A stretch of 64,000 bases of DNA from Anaeramoeba flamelloides (Eukaryota > Metamonada > Anaeramoebidae), in the NCBI GenBank assembly GCA_027625915.1, contig JANTQA010000012.1, forward strand, positions 1,891,001 through 1,955,000. The letters are read 5' to 3'. Under the pieces are notes generated by a model. It had not been told where the DNA came from. It saw only the letters and a program-made list of their open reading frames with translations, and searched no databases. The stretch's first letter is position 1, and each line of letters begins with the position of its first letter. Positions 29,135 through 39,964 of the stretch are shown in pieces. A program made the translations under genes and the position numbers.

Positions 29135-30526
29135 CTAATTTTTTATCTCTTTTTCAGCAAATAACCCAAGTACTTCTTCTACGATATGTTCTGCAATGAT
29201 CTGTTTGTTTGCTCTTGGCACCTTTTTAACATGATTTCGTCTGACTAGCATGACCTCGTTCTCATCGGATCCAAATACTTCCATTCTCCCAACATCATTA
29301 GCGACAACAAGATCTGAGCTTGTTCGTAGGAGCATGTCTGTGGCCCTTTTCTCAAGTTCCTTTTCCGAGAGGTTAGTTTCGGCCTTGAATCCGACTAACT
29401 TGATCTTGTCGTTTTTTTTCTTAATACTGTTGATGATCTTGATGTTTGGGACCAATTCAAGAGTTAGTTTCTTGGAGGAAGAGATCTTTCGCATGTCCTT
29501 ATTCTTGACTACAAAGTCACTTACCGCTGCAGCGTGAATGATCACATCGTTGTCAAGAACGGTATTGTTAATCGCGTCTAACATCTGGATTGTGCTTTTA
29601 ACACGTATATCGTTCATCATAACTAGGGGATCGATTTCTGTTCTTGCACGGATCAGTGTAACCTCGGCTCCACGTTTTACGCACTCCTCAGCAATTCGTA
29701 TTCCCATTTTGCCGGAGGACTTGTTTGTAATTGCACGAACGGGATCGATCTCTTCCTCAGTGCCCCCGGCAGTAATAATCACCCTTTTGCCCTTGAGATC
29801 GCTTGTTCGGTGTAGTAGCTTCACAATAGCCCTCTCAATTTTGTCAATGGACGCAAGCCTCCCTGTGCCCTCATACCCACAAGCCAATCTCCCCTTTTCT
29901 GGAGGAACGAAATAGTGCCCCCTTTGCTTCAAAAGTTGGATGTTCTTCTGTGTAACACCCTTGTTCCACATGTTGACATTCATCGACGGGCAGAGCAACA
30001 GCTTTGCATTTGTTGCCAAAATCGTCGTGGAAAGCAAATCGTCTGCAATTCCGTGACTGATCTTTGCTAGGATATTCGCAGTCGCAGGCGTCACACAGAT
30101 CACAGACGCCATGTCAGCAAGGCTTATGTGTTCAACCTCACGCCTTTCCAACACGTCCTTATAGTCAAAGCCACTTGGGAACAGCTCTGATGCGACAGGG
30201 TTGCCAGACGCAATTTCAAACTCCTTTTCGGAGATCATTTTTTTTGCATTGTGCGTCATCAGGACAACCACATTGTAACTGTGGCTTTTCAGCCTTTTGA
30301 CAAGATCAACAACTTTGAAGGCTGCAATCCCTGAACTTACACCAACTAAAACAGTTGGTTGAGGCTTGGTGTTTGGATTGCTTTTAATGATCTTGCCAGT
30401 TTTGAGGTGATTCAGGCCTGTAACACTTTTTCGATTGAAGATTTGATTTGTAAGCATGCGAGTGCCTAGAGAAGTGTACCTTGGTAAAAAAATATTGTTT
30501 GGAAGGTTATTTATTAAATGTAACAT
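29135..30526 (-). CDS. coaBC: Bifunctional phosphopantothenoylcysteine decarboxylase / phosphopantothenate-cysteine ligase
   Basis: CoaBC makes 4'-phosphopantetheine from phosphopantothenate in coenzyme A synthesis: CoaB joins cysteine and CoaC decarboxylates the product. From the ATG at 30526 the protein has 463 residues. The CoaC half (about 58-240) shows GVSSGIAAFK, His133 in VEHISLAD, PATAN (147-151), PSMNVNMW (180-187) and the loop ACGYEGTGR with Cys216. The CoaB half (about 244-455) shows ITAGGT, NKSSGKMG (268-275) and HAAAVSDF (331-338). All key motifs look intact. The fused CoaC-CoaB order is the bacterial/archaeal arrangement; most eukaryotes use separate PPCS and PPCDC. The first ~55 residues are rich in Arg, Lys, Ser and Asn with no acidic residue until well inside, as in organelle targeting leaders. 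An in-frame upstream ATG at 30634 is possible but less likely. No introns; G+C visibly above the surroundings. Confidence 0.92.
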   Translation of the reverse strand: MLHLINNLPNNIFLPRYTSLGTRMLTNQIFNRKSVTGLNHLKTGKIIKSNPNTKPQPTVLVGVSSGIAAFKVVDLVKRLKSHSYNVVVLMTHNAKKMISEKEFEIASGNPVASELFPSGFDYKDVLERREVEHISLADMASVICVTPATANILAKISHGIADDLLSTTILATNAKLLLCPSMNVNMWNKGVTQKNIQLLKQRGHYFVPPEKGRLACGYEGTGRLASIDKIERAIVKLLHRTSDLKGKRVIITAGGTEEEIDPVRAITNKSSGKMGIRIAEECVKRGAEVTLIRARTEIDPLVMMNDIRVKSTIQMLDAINNTVLDNDVIIHAAAVSDFVVKNKDMRKISSSKKLTLELVPNIKIINSIKKKNDKIKLVGFKAETNLSEKELEKRATDMLLRTSSDLVVANDVGRMEVFGSDENEVMLVRRNHVKKVPRANKQIIAEHIVEEVLGLFAEKEIKN

Positions 30527-30634
30527 CTTTGTATGATTCAAGATATTTTCGTTTGTTAGAAAAAAATAAAATCGAAAAAAAAAATGAATAGATAATGGGA
30601 GTAAATTATTTAAATATTTAAATTCAGATACCAA

Positions 30635-32058
30635 AGGATAATGAATTCACTGAGAGATAAAACACAAACCTTTGAATTATTTTTTTTTTTTCCTCCTACT
30701 TGATACAAAAATCAAAAACAGTGCTATTTTTTTTTAATTTTTATAAACGTAAATTTATGTTGTTGATTTTTTTTTTTTACAATTTCAGACTGTTGACAAG
30801 ATTGCTTTTTATTTTAGACTTTTATTGTGTTTGAAAAAATACCTGAAATAAAAATAATCCCTGACAAGATTTTTAATAGTGAATAATAGTAAAATTATTT
30901 TGATATTGTTTATTTATAATCAAATCTTTTTAATAAAAAAGCAAATTTTTTTATATACTCGGTAATAAACACTCTTAAAGTTCACTAAAGTTCACTAAAG
31001 TAGGATGTATCTTGAATTCTCATTTAAATGTTTGAGAACCATTAATAGATCTTTATTTTTTGAAAAAAAAATAGAGTATTTTTGAGAGGTTTGTTATAAA
31101 TTTGGAAATTGATAATTTTGTATGGTTGTTTTTTGATTGGTTGAATGTTGTTTTGTAAAAGCGTTATTCAATTAATCGTCATTCTAAAAAGTGGGTGAGT
31201 TATAGTTCTAAAAATTTTGATTCATAAAAAATTATTTGATTTTAAATTATTTACAAATTACACAACAATTTTACTAGTATTGACGATCAAAAAAGTGTCT
31301 CAGGTATTATTTTTATGTCTGGTATTTTTTTAAACACTACCAAAGCTAATTTGTATACTCATAAAGTGTCAAAATTTGATTTATTTTTCAAAACACAAAA
31401 GTGTTGTGAAGTAAATAAAAAGTCAACATTATTTTTGTACCATTCAAATCATGTAATATTGCCAAAAAAAAAAAGAAAATAAGTTTTCCAAGAAGTCAGA
31501 CATAGTTTTTGAACTTTAAGTAAAAAAGTAAAACATAAAAGAAAGTGTAAATATTTTGTAATTTATATTGCGAATTTCAAATTTATATTCAGCATATAAT
31601 TCTTGCACTTCTATTTTTAACACATTTATTAATTGATAAACAATTGCTCAGCCGTGCCCACACTTTCATCACACCAGATAAGAGATTCGAAAAACAATTG
31701 TATTGTTCTTTATCTTGGAAAAATAATTATGCGCTTTTTATTTCTTTTTTGACTCAATTAAACAGAAGAAACCAAATTTTAAAATGTAAAAAGGTTTTCG
31801 TTTGTGCTTTTTTTTGTTTCAATAAAGTTCATTTCGGAAAAGAGGTTTAAAAATAATTAAAATTTATCCTTTTAATTAATTCTGATTAAATAATAATTGA
31901 TAAGAAATTGGACAAACCATATTAAAAACCACCAAATCTGAGAACTTATCTCAAGAAAATAAAGTAAAAATATTGTCAAAAAAATGAAAAAATGAGGAGG
32001 GGTATTTCATTTTTTATCATTTTGTTGGTTCTCTTAAAAAAAAACAAATCTAAGAACA
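30635..32058. other. Intergenic spacer between coaBC and the cupin gene
   Basis: This 1.4 kb spacer separates two divergent genes, coaBC (-) and the cupin (+). It holds a 485 bp TIR element at 30840-31324. The remainder is AT-rich with no supported exon. Any promoters of the two genes should lie here, but no motif stands out. Confidence 0.55.
30840..31324. mobile_element. TIR element family F, copy 1 (485 bp)
   Basis: It begins TACCTGAAATAAAAATAATC and ends GATTATTTTTATGTCTGGTA-like text (CAGGTATTATTTTTATGTCTGGTA, with mismatches), and inside both ends carries TGACAAGATTTTTAAT-type arms. The whole length aligns with the copy at 57934-58391, including AAGTTCACTAAAGTAGGATG and TTTTTTGATTGGTTGAATG. 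Arms are more diverged than in the 58 kb copy. No reading frame. Confidence 0.7.
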
Positions 32059-32676
32059 ATGTTAAAATTTATCCTTTTGTTCTTGCCTCTGTTGATAATT
32101 CTGATAATCAAAAAACTATCTTCGCGAAAGGAAGGTATCTTAGGAAAATATACACGCCCCTTGATTAAAGCAATCACAAACCGGCTGCCAGTGAAAGTTT
32201 TATGTGGGCCTAATGGCAAGCCTTTTCTCTTCCGTTACCATCTCTTGGCGCTTACCCCAGATGGCCCCGGTTTATGTATCCACCATTTCGTCGACTCTGA
32301 TCCAGACCGGGGATTTCATGATCACCCATGGATGCACGCATTAAGCTTTGTGCTTGCAGGTTCATACGAAGAAAAACTCAATCCGAGCCTCCCAAACGAA
32401 AAAGGCCGTTTGGTGAGCACGGGGAATTTCAATTATCTCCACGGGATTAAAAGCAGACACCGCGTGATGATAGCAGATGGCGAAGACGGGTGGACATTTT
32501 TTATGTTTGGAAAAAGAAGAAAAGGCTGGGGGTTTTACAACATAATGGAAAATGGGGAATTGCACTACAAGCCAATGACCACAGAGATCAAAGACAATGA
32601 TGGTGGTTGGTGGAAAACAGCTTCCAAGGGAAGAGAAGTTCTTCACCGGTGGGAGAAGAAAACAAAGGACAATTGA
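32059..32676 (+). CDS. Membrane-anchored RmlC-like cupin of bacterial/phage type
   Basis: This intron-free 205-residue protein starts at the ATG at 32059 and ends at TGA. Residues 1-20 form one hydrophobic segment (LLFLPLLIILII) followed by KK and RK, so it is probably a signal anchor. The cupin core runs from about 60 to 165. HHFVDSDPDRGFHDHPW gives the metal-site His-x-His pair, then LSFVLAGSYEEKL, and SRHRVMI supplies the second-motif His. WTFFMFGKRRKGWGFY closes the core. The same order (HDHPW ... GxYxE ... HRV ... WGF) is familiar from small cupins in phage and bacterial genomes, sometimes labelled cysteine-dioxygenase-like. Substrate unknown. G+C is visibly higher than in flanking DNA and codon use differs, which with the family suggests lateral transfer. 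It lies divergent to coaBC, 1.5 kb away. Confidence 0.8.
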   Translation: MLKFILLFLPLLIILIIKKLSSRKEGILGKYTRPLIKAITNRLPVKVLCGPNGKPFLFRYHLLALTPDGPGLCIHHFVDSDPDRGFHDHPWMHALSFVLAGSYEEKLNPSLPNEKGRLVSTGNFNYLHGIKSRHRVMIADGEDGWTFFMFGKRRKGWGFYNIMENGELHYKPMTTEIKDNDGGWWKTASKGREVLHRWEKKTKDN

Positions 32677-33059
32677 ACTTCCTAACATCCCTTTTTTTCC
32701 TCTCATTATCGTTTTTCTTTTTCCTTTCTTCTTTGTTCTTGACTCCTTATTAATTTTCCTCTTTTATTCTCAAGAAAATTTTTTTGGGAATTTCGAAAAG
32801 ACATGAAATTCAAAATTAAGAGACTGAACTCACCAGAACACTTAATAAAAATAAAATATGTGACAGCTTATTAAAAATTGTCATGGTGATCTTAAGTTCT
32901 CGTCTCTCCAATTAATTTGTAAAAAAATAAATTTGAAACTTTGGTTTTGCTACTATTTACAATTAGGATTTTTGAGAAAACAATTTCACAAAAAAGACTA
33001 TCACCAAAAATTAATTTTGGGAATTTTCAGTGTTTTTCAGTTCTGAAATTTCCTTTGTT

Positions 33060-33260
33060 TTATTATTTTGTTGGACGAGTGTAAATTTCACTCTAGGTAT
33101 CATTACACTTCAATTCTTGAAAGTGAATTTCAAGCCTAAAATCATAGATTTCACGATTATTAACTAATGAAAATATTTTCAAACTGTTCTTGTTTAAAAT
33201 TATATCATTAATATTTTTTGCTTTTAATTTATTTGAAAAATATCAATCTATCTTATTTGA
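33060..33260 (+). repeat. Dispersed repeat family S, copy 1
   Basis: GAGTGTAAATTTCACTCTA, AAATCATAGATTTCAC, TTAACTAATGAAAATA and TTTTAATTTATTTGAAAAATAT line up in order with about 52555-52745. The first phrase is itself a small palindrome. Similar AGTGTAAATT text lies near 57220. Possibly an old non-autonomous element. Confidence 0.55.
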
Positions 33261-34309
33261 TATGGAAGAAAAGGCCCATAAAAAATGATCAGTTATTTTC
33301 AATGATTTCCTTCTGTTCATACTTTAAACATAAATGACAAAATTTTTTTGTTTTTTTTATTAATTGCCACATAATATCGAATAAAGTAATTAATATATGT
33401 CCTGAGTTTTCGAATTGTTAAACTTGTAAAGGGTTAGATGAAACTCATCTAATCTGTTAAAGAATGAGTTGTGAAGTGACTTAATTCGAGATTTCCAATT
33501 TATAGAGAATCTAAAAGAGACACAGCCACCGAACAAATTGAAATAGAATATAGTTTTCTAGAATTTTGTAATTGTTGAACTTGAAGGATGACTTTAATAT
33601 CTTTGATTTGTAAAGAAAAAACTTTTGATTTTTTTATTATTATGAAATATTTTTGTACTTGCCAATTTGAAAAAAAATCATTTTGACAAAAGTTTAAATA
33701 CACATTATAAAGAAAATAAAAAATTTTACAACTGAGAATAACATAACAACAAATTTATTCCAATCTTCTTTATTTCTTATTATATAAATTAAGTTAGGAT
33801 TACTTGAAATATTTTTTATTAATGGGATAATTTTATTCGATAATTTTGATTTTCTTAAAAAATAATACCTCAATTAAATTACTTTATTTTTAAATTTTTT
33901 TATCTAATTATATTTAAAATAAAATTTGATTCATTAAAATAATTCTGAAATTCTCATGAATGAATATATATATATTTATAAACTGAATCGTTCAGCTCAT
34001 ACTAACATTAAGTAATAATAATCAATATATGAACTAAGAATGTACTCTATATCTATTCTGATTTTTTTTTGAATATATTAATTTTCCAATAAATTAAGAT
34101 ATTTTGACGAATCAAAATTACGAAATTTATTGTTATTGTTGAGAATTTTCAATCAAAGCTCTTATGGTTAAAAAACTTAAGATAATAAAGAAATAATTGG
34201 AAATAAAAAAATGAAAATAAAAAATTCCGAAATAATTAAAAAATAAACAAATTCGTGTACATAGTTCCCCATGTTTAAGAGTCATGTCTAGGTTTTTATT
34301 AATTCAAAA

Positions 34310-34520
34310 TAATTTAGCAAAATTAAAGATTTTACTCTATTCTTTTAAATTAAAAAAATACCTTAAAAAAGTGGAATACCAGTTTATTAATCACAGTTTG
34401 TGGTATATTATTTATAAATAATCTTTCTATCGTGTTTTTACTCCTCCTGTTTTAGGACAGTAAATAATTTTTAATTTTGTCATGTAAATGATATAATATT
34501 TTTTTACTTTAATATTTTAA
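34310..34520 (-). repeat. Dispersed repeat family D, copy 2 (reverse orientation)
   Basis: TTTATTAATCACAGTTTGTGG, TCCTCCTGTTTTAGGACAG and GTAAATGATATAATATT occur here. Their reverse forms appear at 42340-42400 (CCACAAACTGTGATTAATAAA), 9340-9410 and 41985-42060. The 34.3 and 42.0 kb copies therefore belong to one family in opposite orientations, each ending in the AGTAAAATC / TTTTGAATT core. Confidence 0.55.
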
Positions 34521-36719
34521 TTATTTTTCTTCTCTTTTTTATTTAGTATTTTTTATTGGTTACTCCTTTCTCTCAATAAATAAATATATTAAGATATTTT
34601 TACTATATTTTTGGTTCTACTATTTCATGGATTTATAATAATTTTTAAAATTTTTATGATTTATTTTTTTTTTTTTGATCAATATCTCCAAGATTAAATT
34701 TTCCTGCAACTATTGTTTTCAAATTATAAGATTGATCCATATAGTGTGATAATTTTTATTAATTTTTCTTTTTATAATCTCTCTTTAATCTAAACAAAAA
34801 AAAAAAATATCCACAAGAATGAATTATTTAGATGTCTTTGTATGGGTAATGAATTTCACAAATGCAATAGAAATAATTTTATTTAAAAAATATTTATCAC
34901 CTCTTTTTCAATTTATCCTTAAATAAACTGTTTTTTTATATCCTAAAAAATTATAATAAGATTTGATTAATTTTTGATTTTTGTACTTGAAGTAAAATAA
35001 CTCTATATAATTATTAAATGAAAATTATTTGAAATGTGTTTTTTTTTTAAAAATATTATTTAATCCAAAAATATTAAAAGAGGGAAAAATTTAATTTCAG
35101 ATTTTGATTTTTATTATTGTTCAGTATATTTTTATTATAATTGACTTTGGTTAACAATTATTTTATATTTGTTTATTCTCGTTAATCACCATCTCCGTTG
35201 ATATCATTTTAATCCGGAAACTTATTGTTTTACTTGTCTTTTTATGATTACTCTATTGATTTCGAATTCTGATTTTGATTTATCCATTTTTGTGAATCTT
35301 AATAGAGTGTATTTTTTAATCAATTAAAAACATGTAAAATATAGTAAAAAGTTTCCTTTAAGTTGATAAAGTAGTATGAGTATTACTGATTACCTTTTAA
35401 ATTCTCTTGAAAGTTTAAAAAATTATAAAAATTATATTATTAATAGCGATCATTAATAATCTTTTTATATGATTGAAATCTGGATATTCTATAAGTACGT
35501 TTGAATTGTCTAAGTATTGTGCTAAAAAAATTAATTGCGTCATAATTGTGGAAAAATATGAACCGAATTTAATCATATGTTTCAAAAAGATAAATTTTGA
35601 TTTTTTTTACTTGTGACATTTTTCAAATTTCTTCTGTAATTTTATAAGGTTTAATTATATTTATTTTTTATTTTTTTATTTTTGTTTTGTTAGTGGTTAA
35701 ATGAAGTCAAAGGAATAAAAAAAAACATTGACAAAATGGTTAAGTTTGTTCATTATTATATCTTTAATATACGTTACTTGTTATGATGAGATATTATACC
35801 AACTAACATTGATCAGATAAGATCTTTAATGAATTGAAATCGATGAACTGAACAAAAGTAAATATATACGAACTGAATCAGTAAGAAAACAAACTGATGG
35901 TATACAAATTCTTCCTTCCTTACATTTTTTTCAAGTTGATAATGGGTCTGGGTCTTTTCTGCCAAGTTATTTCCTTTACTGGTATTGTTCTTAAAAGAAT
36001 TTGTTAACTTGTAAAAAATAAAAAAAATAAATTAACAAATAAAAAGATTAAAAAAAATAGAAAGTAAAGCCAGGCAAAGTAAATTTGAAATAAAAATTTT
36101 ATGCTTAAAAACCAGCTTTTATGAGGTAATACACTATTTATATAATTCTAGATTTTATATTCAATTAAGTGTTACTTTTTTTGATATATATTTGGTCATT
36201 TTTTTGATGAATTTATATAAACAAATTATGATGGGGATACAGGAATTATGTCTGAATAAAAGAAAAGAACCCCCATCCTATTCAACAATTAAGGTGCAAA
36301 TAAACTATTTATTAACATTTTTTGTTATTATATTAACTCTTTTTTTTTTTTTTTTTTTTTTTTTTCATCTTTTACTAGCCTATTTTTAAAAATATAATAA
36401 TTTATCTTTTCCTTTTTTTAAATGAAAAGCTAAACCCTGAACTATATTATTACATGCATTATAAAGAGGAGAAAAAATATTAAATAAATATAATATTTGA
36501 GTTAACAAGTTGTAATTTTGTTGGATCACACATCTTCAATAAAAAAAAAGATAAATTTTTGTTTGATCAAAAAACAGATCTGGAAAAAAGTTATTCTTTT
36601 AAAAAACAACAAATAACCTACAATTAATCCAATTATATAATTTGATTAAGAGTTTTTATTGTATTTTGTATTAATTTGGTTATCACCAAGACATTCATAA
36701 CTTTTAACATTTTAGTAAA

Positions 36720-37010
36720 ACAAGTTTATAAATATTTTCTCCGTTTATTACCTTATTATAAAGTATTCTGAAAAAAATTGTTTATAAAAGTACCAAATCT
36801 TTATATATTCTCCTACGAATTGTTCTGGGTTTAAAGAATTTTCATTATTCCCTGAAAGCGAAAAGTTAATGTATAACTTTACAAAAACCTTCACAATAAC
36901 CTATCCACACTACCACTAATTATTAAGAATGTTAGGAAAACCTATTTACTTTTATTTTTATAGTTCTTCTTCTAATATCTTTTTATCTTACAGAAATATC
37001 AACTTGAGTT
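36720..37010 (+). repeat. Dispersed repeat family T, copy 2
   Basis: AATAACCTATCCACACTACCACTAATTATTAAG here corresponds to the reverse form of the text near 24385-24430 (AATAATAAGTGATAATGTGG, GATAGGTTGTTG). Flanking A/T text also matches loosely over about 250 bp. Not recognised as any known family. Confidence 0.45.
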
Positions 37011-37519
37011 TAATTTTTTTTTTAAAATTCATCGCCAATAAGAAAGAAAATTGATAGTTTATTCATTTTGATTATTTAACCAATTAGGTGTAATAACTTG
37101 ATTTAAAAGAACAGCCCTATTATAGATTCCAAGTACATTTTTTGAATGATTATGTATTTTTCTGATTGTAATATTCTCTTGATATTTTACTTTTAGAAAA
37201 AATGAAAAATTAAAGAAAAAAAATTTTTTCAAATCAATAAAACGCATTTTTATTTTATTATTATTGATGAAATAACTATAAATTAAACTCAAAATGTCCT
37301 TTTACTTAAATTTACTCAATGTAATTTAAGTGTAAAATCATATATTCCATGATATTTCAGGGGAAAAACACACCCAAATTATTATTAGGTTTAAAAATTC
37401 AAAAAAAAAATTGAAAAAAAAAAAGGAAAAAAGAAAAAAAAAAAAAAATTGAAATTTAAAAAAGGGTTTATAAGAAGCAATAGGTAAAAAAACAAAAATT
37501 AAAAACCAATGCTATCTTT

Positions 37520-37800
37520 AATTAATGACTCCCAAAATCACTACCATGATACTTTTGGATAATTTATTTTGGTTTGATAATTGATCATAAAAGTTCATTT
37601 GGAGATTATTACTTAATTATTGTAATTTATTTTTTCTTTTTGATCTGATTTACTTTAAACCTTTGGCCATTTTTAGCCAATACTTTTTTGGTTTAATTTT
37701 CAAGTTACCCAAAATTTTCTGTTTCAGTGTCACAGTATTCTCAAATAATAACTTGATATTTTCTCTTTGTAACTCTTATTCCCAATATAAAGAAGATACA
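37520..37800 (+). repeat. Dispersed repeat family R, copy 2
   Basis: CCCAAAATCAC, ATACTTTTGGATAATTTATT, TTTTTGATCTGATTTA and TTTTCAAGTTACCC appear in the same order as at 26860-27110. The reverse form is found at about 56730-56970, inside the long Rab2 intron. Confidence 0.5.
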
Positions 37801-39964
37801 GCCAGGTGAAAAATGGAAAAAAATAAAAAAAAAACATTTTCTTTTTTTCATAATTTTGTATTTTAAGGCCATAGCCTGAATTATGACAAATATAGTATTG
37901 CTACAATAAAGTTTGTTTAATCACGGTTTGTTATAGTTGTGACATATTGATATTATTGTGGTAATAAAAGTTATAATAAAAACCTTCATTATTTTAATCA
38001 AAAATGACAAAATCAATTTGTCAGCAAAATAAAAAGATTTTTTATCAATTGATAAATTTAAGTGTCAGGGCATTACTGTGATAAAAAAAATTCTTTGAAA
38101 TGAAAAAAAAAAATTGTAATTTTTTTAACATTAATACCAATTAAAAAAACAACTAATAGGTGGGGGTATTGTAACTTCATAAAATCAACAATGAAAAAGT
38201 AGAAATTTTTAGAAAATAAGTAACAATGCACTTCACTTAATTTCCAATTAAAATGGCTAGATTTATAATTTTGAATTCAGCTATGTTCTGTTAATGAAGA
38301 TGTCACTCTTTGGTACTATTCAAAATATAGAAATGACTTCTTAAATTTTTTACATTTTTTCAAATGATTTATTTTATTTCAAAAGAATATAATAAAATCC
38401 TTACTTTATCAAATTTAGATGCTTATAGAATAACAATAAATTTGAATAAATTTAATTGGATTTATTTTATACTCCGAGAAAACAAATTATTTCTACATTG
38501 AAGAAACTTAAGTATTTGGAAAATATGGAATAAGAAAATATTACTACATTTTATATTTTTTAAATTTTTATTTTTTAAGATTGTATATTACTTTTTTTTT
38601 TTTAATTTAAATTTTTTCACAGTGAGGATTCTAAGAATCTTTTTTATGGTTTATTGAATTTTTTGAAATTGAGCACATTTTGAACTTTTTTTTTTGTTAT
38701 TTATTTTTTTTCATTGATATCCTCAAAATATTTTGTTAATAGTTGAATTTTTTAAATTTGAATAATACTATGTTTTTATTTTTTGTTATTTGAGTTTTTT
38801 ATTTCTTGAATTAATTTTATTTTTATTTTTAGGAATTGTTAGAAATTGAGATTCATTTTTTTTTTTCTGTTTCCATTTTTGAATGTAAAAAAAAGTACTA
38901 TTTAAATTTTTTTTTATCTACCTTTGAATTATCTTGGAATGGAGAATCCTAAAAAACATTTTTCTTGAAATTTAAATAAAAGATGATTTTTGTTTTTTTC
39001 TTTCAGAATTTTTGATATTGGTAATGCTCTATAAACCTATTTTTCTTTGTTTGGATTTCTTGTCAAAGAAGATCCAATGAATTTTTTCTTTTTTTCAAAT
39101 TTGAATTTTTTGCAAGTTGAAATTTACAAAAAAATTTTTTTTCAGTTATTTGAATTTTGTCAACCAAAAGTAGTGTAATTTCGGAATACACTTTTTTTTA
39201 GAAGTAAACCACACCTTGGATATGGAGAAAGTCCAGACTCAGCAACTATGTCAATAAATATCTTTTTTTCAAAGTCTTTTGTATTGAAAAAAAATTCTAT
39301 TTTTTTTAAAAGATCATACTGTTAATTTCATTGAATAAAGGATAACGTTTTCAACAAGTAAATAGTACTATTTAAATTAGTAATTGTTTTATCAATTCGG
39401 TAAACTCTTAACTCTACAAAGTTATAACACTTTAAAATATCTCACATATCCCAAACACACACATTTATTTAAATTGAGGGTAAGATCAAAAAGAATTCTT
39501 ATTGAAGAATATTTAAATGATTTATTACACTACAGTGTTTGGGGTTGCTTTATTTCTTCTTCAAATAATTAAAATTCTAATTTTGTAAAAAGCTTAAATT
39601 TCAAGAACGATTTGTAAAATAATGAGTCAAATTGCCAGAAAACAGTGTTTCTTTTTCCACTGTTTCACTTTTTTTTCCAAACGGTTCTCTGCAAAATCTA
39701 CATAAAATGGTATTATTGGAAACACCAAAAAAACTGGTATTTACCAAATTTGTTTTCAAATACTTCAAAATTGAGGTAATATTGGGTCAAATTGGTGTTG
39801 TTAAAAATTAAAGAATCGTTGGTCATTCGTAAATCACACACATCAGAAATATTGACTTTTCCAAATTTTAAAAAATACCTGTTTCCTTCTACTAAAAAAC
39901 ATTTTTTTCAAAATAATTCCAAAATTTATTTGTTTAACCACATTATTTTTCTTTTTTTCCCCTA

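Larger units (their letters stand above)
32677..39964. other. Gene-poor intergenic region, 7.3 kb
   Basis: No gene was supported on either strand. It holds dispersed repeats at about 33060-33260, 34310-34520, 36720-37010 and 37520-37800, plus long A/T runs. Between about 38600 and 39150 short phrases of TTGAATTTT/TTATTTGA type recur loosely, without a clear unit. Confidence 0.55.

Noticed and set aside
29250-30300. Plus-strand frames of 78-125 codons over coaBC
   Set aside because: Antisense shadows of a clearly coding, less AT-rich gene.
31644-31850. 68-codon frame upstream of the cupin
   Set aside because: Short, no recognisable motif, no splice to the cupin that keeps the frame; the cupin has its own ATG and anchor.
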